A stretch of 64,000 nt of DNA, taken from assembly GCF_000485595.1 (NCBI RefSeq), contig NW_014577176.1, positions 474,890 through 538,889 on the forward strand, given 5' to 3'. Shown in pieces: positions 1 through 13,120 of the stretch. The notes beneath the pieces were generated by a model. It searched no databases and was not told where the DNA came from. It saw nothing but the letters and a program-made list of their open reading frames with translations. Origin of the DNA: Priapulus caudatus (lineage: Eukaryota; Priapulida; Priapulimorpha; Priapulimorphida; Priapulidae). Made by a program: the position numbers and the translations under genes. Positions within the stretch are counted from its first letter, which is position 1; the number at the start of each line of letters is the position of its first letter.

Positions 1-789
1 AACCGTGACAAACAAACAGGTTAAATGAGTAACAACTCCAGAAGGTATCACTGGCTGCAGTGGCACTTTCCAGCACGAATTTGACATGTCAGCACATGTC
101 ATACAATTATTTGTCTATGCAATAAAACTCATTTATCACCGTATCCTAAAAGCTCAGCAGCGATAGCAGCGATCATATTACCTACGTTCCCTGTTATCCG
201 ACTCACTGCTATCACTTCCCCTTCTGCCCACGCTGGTGATGGATGAAGCTGATCCAGCCCTTGCTGCGCCATAGCTCTGCAACATCCATCACCTCTTGAC
301 CTTTGACCTTTGACCCCCAGCTTCGACATCCCAACTCGTTTTCGGATTACCCCCCCACGTCCCGAATAACGTGACCGTACGTCGAGCCGTTTAGATTTGT
401 GCCCAACTGTTGACGGACGGACGGACGGACGCTCGCACGGACGGACGGACGATCATGCGATTCTACAAACTGCATCTGACTATGTCAGATGAGCTAAAAA
501 CCGTGACAACAAACAGGTTAAATGAGTTAACAACTCCAGAAGGTATCACTGGCTGCAGTGGCACTTTCCAGCACGAATTTGACATGTCAGCACATGTCAT
601 ACAATTATATGTCTATGCAATAAAACTCATTTATCACCGTATCCCTAAAGCTCAGGCAGCGATAGCAGCGATCATATTACCTTACGTTCCCTGTTATCCG
701 ACTCACTGCTATCACTTCCCCTTCTGCCCACGCTGGTGATGGATGAAGCTGATCCAGCCCTTGCTGCGCCATAGCTCTGCAACATCCAT
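1..789. repeat. Tandem duplication of a ~499-bp repeat with GGAC minisatellite
   Basis: Bases 1-289 and 499-789 are near-identical direct copies, so the period is about 499 bp and the left copy is cut by the window edge. Between them lie a TGACC-rich stretch and a short (GGAC)n minisatellite at about 413-450. Parts of the same family recur at 8400-8600, including the string GCCGTTTAGATTTGTGCC followed by a GGAC/GCAC tract. No coding potential is convincing. This is an interspersed repeat family of unknown class in the downstream part of the LRRFIP gene. Confidence 0.8.
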
Positions 790-1399
790 GCACAACACAG
801 GTCCGAGCCAATCACTTTTAAAGAATTAGTCAAGAAAGAGTTAAGAAGACACTTAATATAGCATATTACTACAACTCTGCTGAGAATTCACAGTACTAAG
901 CACTCGCTTTCTAGTCACAAAATGAATTTTTAATTGCATGCCATAATTATATAGTCTGTTACAATGACAAAGCCAATAGTAGGCTGAAGATAGCCTGGCC
1001 AACTTTTAATGTTGTTTAGGTAAGAACAAGAAAAAGTATGATGAACCTTACTGACTGAACTACCATTTTACCTGTACTAGACCTAATGCCGTGGAGCATT
1101 AATAAAATGTAGAGCATGTTATGTTGAATATCCTTATTATGTAAAATAGTTTCACAATTTAGACCTGGTTACTTCCACTCTTATGCACATTAGCAAGCAT
1201 TAATCAAATCCATCCAGCCAGTACAACCACACCAGCTACACACACCAGCAGCAGTTAGAACTGTATTGCAGGACATACGCTATAGTGGAATGCAGTCATT
1301 TCCGGTTGTCGGCCACACCACTGATACCACAGCACAGCACAATAGTATCAGGAGTACATCAATGAAAGATGCATATGAATTACATCCGATTGCACTCAC

Positions 1400-4300
1400 C
1401 TTCGATGTTGGTTCAACGGTCACTTCCGGTCGCCTGTATTCTTTTGCCTCTGCCTAAATGCAATGAATACAAAAGCAATGGAGTTAGTATTAACAGTCAA
1501 ATTTTACCATGTGTATGTGTCTAACATCACATAAATTTGGTGGGTAACTCTGTCTTACAGCATGTCAGTAATTGAGTGAGAATGCAATATTTTATTACTT
1601 TTATTATCAACAGGTGGCAGCACACAGACACCACAATTTGTAAACGGCTCCTTGCTGTATCCAAAAAAATTACATGTGTAAATCGAGTGTTGCCTGTAAT
1701 AGGATATGAAATGTTATTTTACCTGCAGGCTACAAATAGGAGAACATCGTTTAGATTTAACGCAGGCATAGAGAACTAGAAAGACTCCTTTTAACTACGC
1801 CTTGTCAAGATCAACAAGCGTGAAATAACACGTCTCCTTTTTAGCAAATTGACACCGAATAGTTTGTATTTAGCATGAACGCGTGTTGTGGGGGATGAGT
1901 GGACATTGCTTTACGGCACTCACCTCTGCTTGCTGGCGCTCCACTTCTTTCAGCCGTATCTTTCTAGCTTCAGATCTAGCCGCACGTTTTGCTGCCAGTC
2001 GCTGTTCCGCCTGAAAAACCATGCAAACCACATGTTAGTGAACAGCTCCTGAGGTAAATCTGCCTGCAATTTTGCTATTACCAAATCACATCTTAATTTC
2101 TGCTTTTAAAAATATTGTATGAATAAATTGATGCGAATAGCTTTGTCACACCAGCTAAAATATATCACCGCAAGATAATTAAAAGTAAATTAATAAGTCT
2201 TGTTCTAGTCTATTGTACGGTCACACCTGAGCGAACATGCTAATATGCACATATGCAGTGAGGAACCTTTTACCCTAATACACATGCTTTACTAACATGA
2301 TATCATTCACAACATTTGCATAATTATTAAACTATGCACCTCAGGTTTTCCCACGGCTCTTTCAAATTCATCCCCTATCTCATCATCTTTCATATGTATC
2401 GATGCTTGATGAAGTCTGCGCTTATTCTGCTCAATAACAGCACTCACAACATCATAGTCAGGATCCATCTCGGAATTGTTTTCACACGTATCTGCAGTTT
2501 GCTGCGCAGATACACTCTCTGCAGGGGCATCGGCCATCGAACATTCAATCTCTTCATTCCCAGTTGAGGCGAATGCGGTTATTTCATCGCTTGCCTGCTG
2601 GCTTGTTCCACTATCTCTTACAGTTTCATCGTCAGCAGACAGCGATGTGGGCTCACAGGTCCCTTCCGCTGTTGCTACAAGCTGCGTTTGACCAGATTCT
2701 CCTGATGTGACAGCCAAAACTGAAGAAGGTTTGACAATTTCTTCCTCTAGGATGACTTCTTCTGGATGATGTTGATGACTAGCACATTCCTCTTCAACTG
2801 AGGAATCTTCTGCGGTCTTTTGGAACACAGAAGCAGAAACACGATCGGTGTCTTGCAACTCGACTGCTGACGACACATCAGCGATATCTTCGGTACGTGA
2901 TTCGCTACGGTGTACGTCAGCCGGTGATGAGTCGTAGGTTTTGTCATCCAATTTTCGCTCTGCGTCCATGCTGGTGACGTCTTCGATCCCCGGCGACGTC
3001 GACGTCTCGCTGGTTTCTTGCGAAGCATTCCGGTCATCTTCACTGGTGACTTCATCACTAAGTGTTGTTACTTCGGTGTCGGGCCGAGGAGCAACAGCCA
3101 CCTCAACTGCATCACTGGCTGTTACTCCCATAACTGCATGAGCTTCTCCATCATCAGCCACAGTTTCTTTCCGCTCCGTCCTGTCATCATCAGATAGCAC
3201 AACCTCCTCTGGAGGTGTGTGGAAACTGACTCCATTTTCTTCCTCATCAACCTCTGTGATCTCAACTGGACTCAGCTGCTCAGCTGGTTTCTCGCTATCA
3301 TCGGACGCAGGAGACGCATGCTCTTGTTCTGTTATGCTTTCTTTTTCAGTTTCTGCTTCCACCCTCTCCAGTAATTCAACCAATTTTCTGCCCTGTTCAC
3401 TAGAATCGATGCTCCCAGTTGTAACATCGTTAACATCATGGGAAACTGGCAATGTATTCACCACACTGTCGTCAGCACCTTCTGTCTCTCCTTCTCCCAC
3501 CTCTTTAACAATGCCAGGTGGTGTTGTCATTGGTAATGCGCCATCGGTCACTGGGCCTCCATATGATTGTAGGTCCTCATTCTTGCTCTGTTCACTTAAC
3601 TCACTCTCCTCCTTCTCCTGTTGCGGATGCACATCATCACTAGTAGGAATATCGGCAAATGAAGTAGGAGATGGAGATATTAGATCGAGGAGTACTTCGC
3701 TAGGAAAGAATTCCATGTTTATTGATGTCGTGTCATCTGTTCCCTCAACTGCCTCCTCATCGTTAGTGTCTCTACCTTCAATGGTTTCATGGCTAATCTT
3801 TTCTGCAGTTTCTGGAAGTTTTTCCTCCTCATCTGTATGCAATACCTCATCCACTGGCAACTCAGGGACATCTTTCTTTTTCTTCTGCTTCTCAGCTTTG
3901 GACCGTTTCTTTGACTTCCTATCTTTGTGCTTGCGGCTACCAAACACCTTTGACAGAAAGCTGCTCTCTTGTTTCTCCGGTGATCCCAGGGGACTTAATG
4001 CTGGGCTCTCCTTGTGTTTGGTGACAGGCTTTGGTGAAGACACGGTTTTGACCTTGACATTGCTGACGATGCTGTCACTTCCCTGAGTCGTACTGTCATC
4101 TTCCTTGACAAGAGCTTCATCCAGCATCATGTCCAGGTCTGACATTTCCAGAAAGCTATCTTTGCACTCTTCCTCTTCCTCTTCTTTTCCCCCTCCAAAC
4201 ACCGCCTCCTCACTCAACCCATCTTTCTCCTCCTTTTCCTCTTCTTCTGCCATTGAGGAGGACAACCCTGGACCCTCTGTCGTGAGCTCAGCAGTGTCCT

Positions 4301-7300
4301 CTTTCAGGCTCACAGCAGAGGGAGATTGCGGTTCCTCTGCGAGAAAGGACACATTCCTCTGCTGAGGGGAGAGAGGAGACGGCGGGACATCTCCCCTTTC
4401 AAGCTCCTGCTCGGACGACGTCGACTTACGCTTGTCCTGCTTTTGTCCGCCGAAAACTTTGGTGAAGAACCCAGCCATGATGTGCAATAAGCGATCAAAA
4501 TATCTCGCCTCCAAGTTCAGTCCAAAGCACAGCCCGTACAGGTCACTAGTGAAATCCAGTGCGAAGGTACACTCTAATGCGCACACCCATGTAGGTCATC
4601 TCATAGTCAACCATCAGTAAACATGCTGCGAGAACTCTAGAAAGTGTTAGTTGACTCGGTAAACAGATTAGACAACACCCTTTGTCAGGCGGACACACGT
4701 AGCTACTGTCAGAATTGGTCAGACTCAGCTACTGCCAACCACTTGCGAATGACACAGCTGTGTGTGTGCGCGGCCTTCCTCACCAGTTATACAGCCGCAG
4801 CGGTTACACTAGTACCGGGTAGACAAGACACTCCCATGATCCCATCGGTTCATCCAGCATTGCTAACACGTCACACACGCGTACGTACGCACACCTATAG
4901 GCTATAGCTTATAGCGACAAACTCACATTCCCTCTCTCGTTTCTCGCATATTTGTTAACACAGTCTGATCTTTCAACAGCGATGCACTGTAGCAGTTTTG
5001 AGACTGACTAAAGTCATGCGAACTGGTTAGAACATGGAACACACCACTATCACATATCCGCGCAGGTGTAGGGCTGCGATGGCCGCGCACAATATACACA
5101 TGGGATAGGCTTTCAGTCTGCTCGTGCGTGTTCAAAGAGCACTGTAGGAATTTAACATCGTAGATTTGCGGTCTATGCGTAACAGCTGCACGTCACAGGC
5201 CGCTGTGTTTGCTCTCCGCCTCTACGGCGCTGCATCTCATGCGTCTAAACGACGGCCACCCACACCTGTGACTGTCACCGATCACATGCAACTAGAGCAC
5301 CACAGTCATCACGCGAGCGAGCGACTGCATACCCACCACCACCACCACCAACCTCATAAATCTTCACGTGCCCAGCAGGTGCGGTAAGACGGGTCAACAG
5401 CCAAGTACACGCGCTCGCACACCACATACGTAAGCACACAACCCACGGCCCGCGATCATCACCATCAGGCGGTCTAGGCGGTCCAAGCTACAGGTTATAT
5501 ATAAACCGGGATAGCGTATATGGTATAAGCACGGCTATGAGAGGTAAGTGTGACTCCGTGACAGAAGCAATAGCAGCGGACAGTCTTGTACACTCGTCTG
5601 CGCCCGTTCTTGAGCGAACGAAGTTTTCCCTCACAGAGTTGCGGACAAAACCAGTTGCATTCCGGGTGGCATCAGTCACAACTCACTGGTCAACCGTAGC
5701 TCGCCCCACGTAATCTCCACAGAAGGACGGCGATAATTACACACACGGTAACGTTACACACATTCGCTACACCGCCCACCGACGCATCACTCCATATCGT
5801 ATCGCCGCAGTAGCCACAACTCCTGACCTACAGCTGCTACTGAGATGCTGCTACACACACGGACAGCACGTACAGGTAGACCCCAGGGGCTGCGTCATCG
5901 ACTGACCTATGACCTCAACACCACCGCCAGCAGCTTTCTACTGGCGAGCGAAGACAGCGATATATATTAGCAGGGGTATATTATATATATTATTTGTCAT
6001 TATTAACCCCTGATATCAGTGACAGCAGAGAAACTCTCTCGTGTTCGTTATTATACCTATCGTAACTGGTTGCCAGTCGATCACCTGAAGCTTCTAACGC
6101 GAGATCGGCAGTAAACACGAAGGTGGTAGGATTATATATGGTGCGATCACACGCAGCCAATGTCTGCATGCTGGTATCCCGCATAAACACACTACCAGCT
6201 TAATTACTCCCCAACGCCGAAATGCAATGACAACTACATACGAAAACTGCGAACTTCACATTGGTTTACAGACAGATACGCTGCAGAGTTGTCGTTGTAT
6301 AGTTTAGCTGTAGATAGCTGCCCAGCGCACATTCACTGTTTTGTGGCAGGTACGAACTTTATTGCCGGTGTGCACAGAGTAGCGAAAAACTGCGAACTAC
6401 CATGCCACTCTAACACGCGAATATTTGCACGAGATTACAGTGTTGGCGTTCGATCACTGGTTCAGTAAGAAACATACGCCGCGCATGGCCTGCACACGAG
6501 AGAGACTTCACTGCTTCTCATCAACCAAATATCCAGTCAGTAAGCACATGCTCAGCAAATACTTTGTAAAGAAACGCCTTATCAAGAAACACTTGGTCAA
6601 GAAACGCCCGGTCAAAAAACGCGCCCAGAAACAGTCGGTCGATAAATTCCATAAAAAAACGCTCTGCTAAGAAACATCCAGTCGATAAATGTTCGATCAT
6701 GAACGCATATCTAATAACCTCTGCACGACACTAGCGATGACATCACACACGCCACGCATATATCTACGATCTATACATCACAAGTAAAATGAATTTCCAT
6801 TTACAGTTGGCTATAACAGAATCTAACTTGTAGGCAGGAGCCACAGTTGATAACACAACAACGTTTGTGAGCCAACCAGCCAAGCGCACTCACGACTCCA
6901 AGGTAGTAAGTAGTGCACACAGGAGACTCGAGCTGGTCGCTCAGCACAACACAGGAAACCGCCTTCTGTAACATCCACCACACACAGACACACACCTAGC
7001 TAGCCAACCACAACCCGCCAAGTTCACTTGCGAAAGGGAAACACGATTCACAATGTTGCACACCGGATAGTACAGTGTGGAAGATCGCACGTTAAGGCGT
7101 GTTTACATGCGCGCGAGTCCATCCTAGATCACTTGTGTACGCCGCGTGTGAAGCTTGCGTAAGTTTACACGTACATCTAGAACGGGAGAGTAAGCACCGA
7201 CGCAGTGTCACAGAGCTGTCGACCGACCGGCGACTACAGCGTCAACTCCGTATATATATACACACGCGGCTGCCCGCGCAGTGCGGAATGCATGAGATGG

Positions 7301-9955
7301 CTCCCTTCCCAGCTGGGCATCTTGAAAATACAGCATCTCGTGTGTTTTCTTACCGCGAGATATTTCAAGACTGCGCCGCCGCCCACTTACATGAAATCAG
7401 CACGGCAACCGTCTGGCATGAGAAAAAAATATGTTTGACCTTACTGCTCAGGACTGTATTCTATACTAAGAGACATCACTGCAACGTCACTGCAACAAGT
7501 GCCGCAGAGCAACAGCGCTCATCTCACGTCTACTGCGGTGACTCTGTGGTGGAGTGGTGGGATTCTAGTAAACCCTGTTAGTCCCAAATGTGTTCACGTA
7601 CGCGCCGAAACAGTGGAAAGCACAGGGATGGTATCAGGAACCTTCTCAAAGGAATGTTCGTTGGGATCGTTATGAAAGTTGCCACGAGATGGCGCGTACG
7701 TTTAAGTGTCTTAAGATTAAAGATGGAAGCTCCCATCGTACGTAGTAGCAATAACTATTTGCAAGACAGAATAGGTAAGCACTCATCCATTTACCTAAGC
7801 AAGCCTACAGGCTGAAATAGAGAGCTGCCACCTGTAACTAATTAACGCAGGCAAAAACTACATAGTACTATCACCACCACAGGCACTGGCAGTGGCATAA
7901 GTTACGTGTAACACACTGACAGTACAGAATGCCATAGAAATTATACGATTTAAGGAGCATAAACCTTCTTTAACCAAATTTAGCTTTTGAAATTTCACTG
8001 TGACATTGTAGCCTCATACATCCAAGCATATATAGATTCTACTAGCAAACCCGGCAGTCAAATTCTTTCTAACAGTAAACAAATCCATGTTTAACCCTCC
8101 TCTTAAGGGTCAAAAGGTTATCCGACACTTACTCTTCGCATGTCAGCGGAAAGTATATTTCATGGTCCTTTCAATAAAGCCATAAAAATGGTAGGTCACC
8201 GCTGAAACAAAAACCCTGTGCCCCATTGACCTTTGACCTGTGACCTCCAATTTAGGCACAGTGATGGCTTTTCCTACCATGATGCTATACACCAACTATC
8301 ACGAGCCTAGGTCGAGCCGTTTAGATTTGTGCCGCAATTCTGCATTTCCTCCCTATACTTTAAGTTAAGGAGGAAATGTTCCCCCTTCTTTTACACCTCT
8401 TGCCTTTGACCCCCAGCTTCGACATCCAACTCGTTTTCGGATTCCCCCCCCCCCCACGTCCCGAATATCGTGACCGTACGTCGAGCCGTTTAGATTTGTG
8501 CCCAACTGTTGACGGATGCACGCACGCACGGCCGGACGCACGGACGCACGCTCATGCGATTCTACAAGCTGCATCTGACTATGTCAGATGAGCTAAAAAC
8601 ACACACACACCCACTAGGAAATGACAGAACACAATGCATTCTGAACCTACCAGGAATTAATTGGGTCCTTAGAAGATCGTTATAATGCATGTTGCATGTG
8701 GTTAGAAAGACATACGGAACACTTACATTGTTTATCTATTCACCAGTTTAGCATGGTAATCCAGACAAACTGTGTTAATCATAAAATGCAAAGCCCATAA
8801 TACTATTACTGTGGTAACATGGGCTTATTAGATACATACTCAGCAGATGTTTTTCCTTCTCAAATAAAATTAAAATCTATCACTGAATACGTGTAGTGGC
8901 CGCTTAAAGTTGCCTATAGGGATGCCGACACCAACGACAACTCATTGACCATCTATCTATTCACCACACATTGTCGATGCAGTGTATTATATAAGCCTGC
9001 TACCTGCACCTACCTTATACCTACTACTACTTGATTCGAGATTTTTTTAATGTCCATAAAACACATTATACTCGCTAATAATACTAATTTTAAGGCACCA
9101 GACCCTTTTATCAAACACTTTGCCAAGTGATCACACTCTTTTTCGATTTCAAAGTAGCAAAGTGCACTTAGCGAACTCTAATTGGTTTTTAAAATCAAAA
9201 TATGTGTATCTGAAATCGGAGATCATGACTGGAAACCTAAGCATGGACTGCACTTCTGCTGCCACTTGCTAAACTTCAGCAAGCATAGCTGCAGAGGTCA
9301 CTCTGCAACACTCGATCACTATAAGGTCAACATACAAATTGAAGCAATTACTCTCATTCCAGTGTTTTAATTTTTGTTGACTAATGTGTTATACGAACTG
9401 AGAAAAGCAGGAAGGGCTTATACAGTCCTATTTATTAACAGCGGTGACACCTAGTGGGAGATGATACAACAAGTTACAACGTTGAATATCCGCTGCTGCG
9501 AGAGGGCTTATATGTACTTGTTCTCTTAATTGTAGCATTGCTTGACAATTGTTAGACCCTTCTGCACTCCCTCATGCACAACTTGATGTGCATGTAAACT
9601 GTTTTCTTGGTTTGATGAATAAACCTCATGCACTGGGGACTGGGGTAACATGTCCCATTATCAACCACCAATACAAATCCTTCATTTCAACTACACCTAT
9701 CGGTGCGAAGCTACGTCTGCACCAAGCTAACATCCAGGCATCAATGTCTGTGCAGTTTGAAGGCAAGACAAACACAATATTTACAGCTAGAATTTAAAAG
9801 TGTGGTTCGTATATATATATAACACCTTGCACCACACACCAACACGTGAGACAAAAGAAGACGAGCATACTTACTTCCTTTGTGATTTTGCTAAGCGCTT
9901 CATCTTCGGCAGTGTAAACTCTCGCTGCGGCTCTTCGTCTCCCTGGAGTCGACAT
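1400..9955 (-). CDS. LRRFIP: LRRFIP-family protein, 5' part (canonical isoform)
   Basis: This is the N-terminal part of a leucine-rich-repeat flightless-interacting protein (LRRFIP1/2 family), a cytoplasmic coiled-coil adaptor that in other animals binds Flightless-I and acts in Wnt/Toll-type signalling. Minus-strand exons are 9875-9955 (27 codons, starting MSTPGRRRAAARVY), 1924-2010 (29 codons) and 1400-1453 (18 codons). All are phase 0 with GT-AG borders. Joined, they give TAEDEALSKITKE followed by AEQRLAAKRAARSEARKIRL, which matches the conserved family N-terminus (AEDEALSKIAREAEARLAAK). The third exon, AEAKEYRRPEVTVEPTSK, resembles the family's AE-x-Y-x-RP segment. The long coiled coil that follows in the family is not in the window, so the gene is partial at the left edge. 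Intron 1 is about 7.9 kb and contains the alternative first exon. Confidence 0.85.
2340..4478 (-). CDS. LRRFIP: Giant acidic alternative first exon of the LRRFIP-family gene
   Basis: A single open exon of 713 codons starts MAGFFTKVFGG at 4478. The frame is open up to another ATG at 4586. It ends ...ERAVGKPE with a phase-0 donor (GAG|GTGCAT), so it splices in frame to the LRRFIP exon at 1924-2010. The protein is strongly acidic (E/D/S/T-rich) and probably disordered. Two related amphipathic-basic motifs stand out: FFTKVFGGQKQDKRKS at the N-terminus and SFLSKVFGSRKHKDRKSKKR near residue 200, followed by a Lys-rich run. I do not recognise its family. No strong splice acceptor lies just upstream, so an alternative promoter fits better than a cassette exon. 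An independent nested gene cannot be excluded without transcript data. Confidence 0.7.
6568..6690 (+). repeat. Degenerate ~15-bp tandem repeat (GTCAAGAAACRC type)
   Basis: Successive units read as variants of TAAAGAAACGC, CAAGAAACAC, CAAGAAACGC and CAAAAAACGC, then GTCGATAAA variants. The period is 15 bp, so the plus-strand translation looks like a Lys-rich repeat (KKRL, KKHL, KKRP). The 15-bp period keeps the frame open, but there is no sign that it is coding. Confidence 0.6.
8190..8600. repeat. Interspersed repeat related to the left-edge duplication
   Basis: The string GCCGTTTAGATTTGTGCC occurs twice here (about 8317 and 8485). It is accompanied by the CCCCCAGCTTCGACATCC and CTGCATCTGACTATGTCAGA segments also found at 300-500. 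A GGAC/GCAC minisatellite sits at 8513-8552. It lies inside LRRFIP intron 1. Confidence 0.7.
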
Positions 9956-10866
9956 GATGACTGGATAATATTGTGCTGTGATCACGAGGTGTCCGACTGC
10001 AAAAAGCATCAATGCTGTGCATTATAACCAATGATGGACGTATTTCGAAAATCCTTAGATACAAGCTTAGTTTATTATGCTTTTAAAATATGTTCATAAA
10101 AACTTCATTAACAGGTGGTACATTCAACAGTTTTTGACCTGGCTTAAGTGAAACTTTAATACATATAGGTGGACAAGCCCCAATATTTCCAAAATACATG
10201 TGAAATAACTTGTTTTTCATACTAGACAACATTAATTGTACCACACCGATTCTCCTTGATCCTCACCAGACACCACACATTTTTAACGTTTCAAAATGTT
10301 GAGTGACATCACAATGCTAGCCGATCATCTGACACCAGATAATGGTCTAGTGCTGGTAAAGAGATCGTGAGCGGGATACAGGGTGTTTTACAGCCTGGAA
10401 GCGTGACATAGGACAATGTCGCCCATCAGGAAAAAAAAAAAAATTATTTTTCGGGGGCTACTTTTCAAGCTCGCGTGCATGAAAATAGCACTCCAAAATT
10501 TGGTTTGCATTGAACTCTATGCAAATTTACGGGGGCTCTTATTGGCATTTCCGGGGCTCTTTTTGGCATTTCGGGAGCTAAATCGCCCCGAGCCCCCGTG
10601 TATTTTTTTCACTGTCGCCCATTGCTGCTGATCAATTATCGTCTCTCATGCTACTACACAACTATTATGAACTAGCGGGATACCCGGCATTGCCCGGGGA
10701 AATCAGTGGCGTTACTCAGTTGGTGACCGCTTGGTTGAAAGAAAAATATGCCAAAAAATCTAACTATCTAGCTATCCATGCATCCATCCATGCATCCATC
10801 CCATCGCACCGCATCCCATCCCAAACAGTAAAAAATACTAAGAAATCCAAAGCTAAAAGACATTAA

Positions 10867-11568
10867 AGCCTCACAATGCGCATCCAAACGCTAATTTCTA
10901 CAGTACTAGACTAGCAAATACTTCGTGGCATGAATAATCACACTACCTTATGACAAAATAAACTCTAGTGCCTCCCATTTCACTGCGCGTTGTCTTATAA
11001 AAGGTATTTGAAAATATCTCCACTGTTGTTCAAATTCTCCGATGTTGTTGACACGTTTGCGTTGCTCTGCCAGGCAACCGTCCAGCGGGTGTAGCAAAGA
11101 TTTCTACGGCCCGTGTGCGTTTTTCGCTTGCACGCTGCTAGCGCAATGTTCGCGCTGTTAGCGATATCAAGCCTAAAATCAATACGTTATTTTCACGTTT
11201 ATTACGCTGCCTATAAATACTTTCTTAATAGTCTTTGATGTTACATATACAGCAGTTCACAATACTACAACTATCTTATGCACTGTCGCCACTATGCAAA
11301 CAGTTTACCCGGGACAAACAATTCCTTGCTCAACACCCTGTAGCAACATGTGACGTCACCAAACCAAGTCGATGCTATGTTGTTTGAAACAATTTAGCGT
11401 TGGCGCCTGATTACCTGATTTCGCACCTCTTTCTTGTTGGGAACGCGCAGTCAAATGGGAGGAACTAGAGTTTATTTTGTCATAAGGTAGTGTGATTATG
11501 CATGCCACAAAGTAGTTGCTAGTCTAGTACTGGAGAAGTTTTAGCGTTTGGATGCGCATTGTGAGACT
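10867..11568. mobile_element. MITE-like element with ~130-bp inverted repeats and TTAA target sites
   Basis: The left arm (AGCCTCACAATGCGCATCCA...) and the right arm (...GCGCATTGTGAGACT) are near-perfect reverse complements for about 130 bp. TTAA flanks both ends (10863-10866 and 11569-11572), the target duplication typical of piggyBac elements. A TA duplication (Tc1/mariner) cannot be excluded because TA is contained in TTAA. The roughly 440-bp core has no transposase ORF, so the element is non-autonomous. Confidence 0.75.
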
Positions 11569-12771
11569 TTAAATATAAAAAATAAAAATTAAAAATTAAA
11601 AATAATACATACTAAAGAGGTAGGTAAAGGGAAAAAAAGGAAAAAAGGGGAAAATAAGTTCCGCAGCTGGGACTCGACACTGTGCCGTTAAGGGTATACC
11701 CATGGATTCACACATACGTGATGTTAATCTGTACGCACCGCCATCTATTGATGAATAGAATTTTTAACTTTTTAACTTTTTTAAATTTTTGTTTCAGCCA
11801 GAACAACCTCCCAGACGTGCTCATTCTGCAAATATCTTTAGCTTTCCTCTAGGTTACGAAGTTCTCTAGTTATGCGAGTACAAACTAATTCAGCTGAACA
11901 ACTTTATATATATATAGATTATATATATATAGATGTACGCAGGACTCTCCCTCTGTGCTATTTTTAACCATGATACATAGATTATCATATATACATTGCA
12001 TACAAATCGTAGTATGTGCGATGACTGTATACAAGGAATGATATTACAAAACAGATATTTCATGATATTATACTCAAATGCTATTATCTGCAAAACATTT
12101 TACCACAGACTGCAAAAACCATGCCAATAAATAAATGATACACACAAACAGCTAATACCCTACAGGTGTCACAGTAGCTCGGGATCTAGAAATTGGCTCA
12201 TACACGAATTGTAAACAATGACCACTAAACTTGGGATATAAGATGCAAACTCGGTCTGAATTTTTCCAAAAATGAGCACGGTTTCCACCTAATAAGTTGG
12301 GTTCTCAAGCTCTGCCAATAAAAGTAATGTACTACATGTAACTACACATGAAAATTAATATGTGAATGCAAAAGATGTGAATTCAACATACCCAAAACTG
12401 AGTGTGGCATGGGTGAGGTGATGCAATACGAATTAAATGTAAGGTGGAGGCTGGCACTGGGAAGGAAACTGTTAGCTGATGGCTCACCATGTAAACTACA
12501 AAATCTGCTCATTGTTTTGAAAGATTATGTAAGGGCAAATATATACTATATATATATATATATATACCACAGTATAGTCATACAATATACTGTACATGTA
12601 ACCTTATTGCTTGTCTTTGTATTCAGTATAACGTCATGAATTAATCTAATGAGCATATGTATATGAATAAAACAGATCGACTATGTGCCGGGCCATCGGC
12701 ATTGCAAAGAACACACATGTAGGCCTACGTTTGGTCATTCTTCACTCTGTATAAATTAGCTCAAAGAAAAA

Positions 12772-13120
12772 GGCAGTGTATATTTAACCGTATATGGCAG
12801 AGTATCTACTTCTGCTATTTTACCCTACACCACATTTGATTGGCTAGTATATTTATGATGTCATCAACATTACATTAAAATCCCATAAGGTTTAGCTATC
12901 TAGAAAACCTTTAGGTTTAAATCCCATTTATTTCTACACATTTGTATCCCCTTGATAATAGAAGCTATTTTCCATAAATCACGTTTCCAATACGAAGCCT
13001 TTTAAACACATTCATAACATACATATATACACATACATAAACATACTAGCCAATCAGAAGTACTGTACGGTAAAATAGCGGAAGTGGATACACTGCCGTA
13101 TACGGTTAAATATCCACTGC
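12772..13120. mobile_element. Inverted-repeat element, about 350 bp
   Basis: The arms at about 12772-12850 and 13040-13120 are inverted copies of each other, sharing GCAGTG-TATTTAACCGTATA and CTATTTTACC...GATTGGCTAGTAT. No ORF is seen and no clear target duplication, although the right flank is a poly-A run that would hide one. It is probably a MITE. Confidence 0.65.

Larger units (their letters stand above)
4479..9874. other. Upstream region / intron 1 of LRRFIP, no convincing gene
   Basis: This lies between the alternative first exon and the canonical first exon. It holds short ORFs in CpG-containing sequence (about 5160-7580) that lack family resemblance, splice logic or codon bias, so I treat them as chance. 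It also contains a degenerate 15-bp array (6568-6690) and the repeat at 8190-8600. The promoter of the large exon should lie just to the right of 4586, but I see no clear core motif. Confidence 0.5.

Noticed and set aside
3217-4086. 289-codon plus-strand ORF
   Set aside because: It is the antisense shadow of the large LRRFIP exon; Ser/Thr-rich because the sense strand encodes an acidic protein. No splice or family support.
7099-7581. 160-codon plus-strand ORF
   Set aside because: No recognisable family, no codon bias and overlapping ORFs in other frames; probably chance in a CpG-containing stretch.
11650-11740. tRNA-like 3' end on the minus strand (TGTCGAGTCCCAGCTGCGG)
   Set aside because: It has a B-box-like string but no matching A-box, cloverleaf or acceptor stem; at most a tRNA-derived relic.
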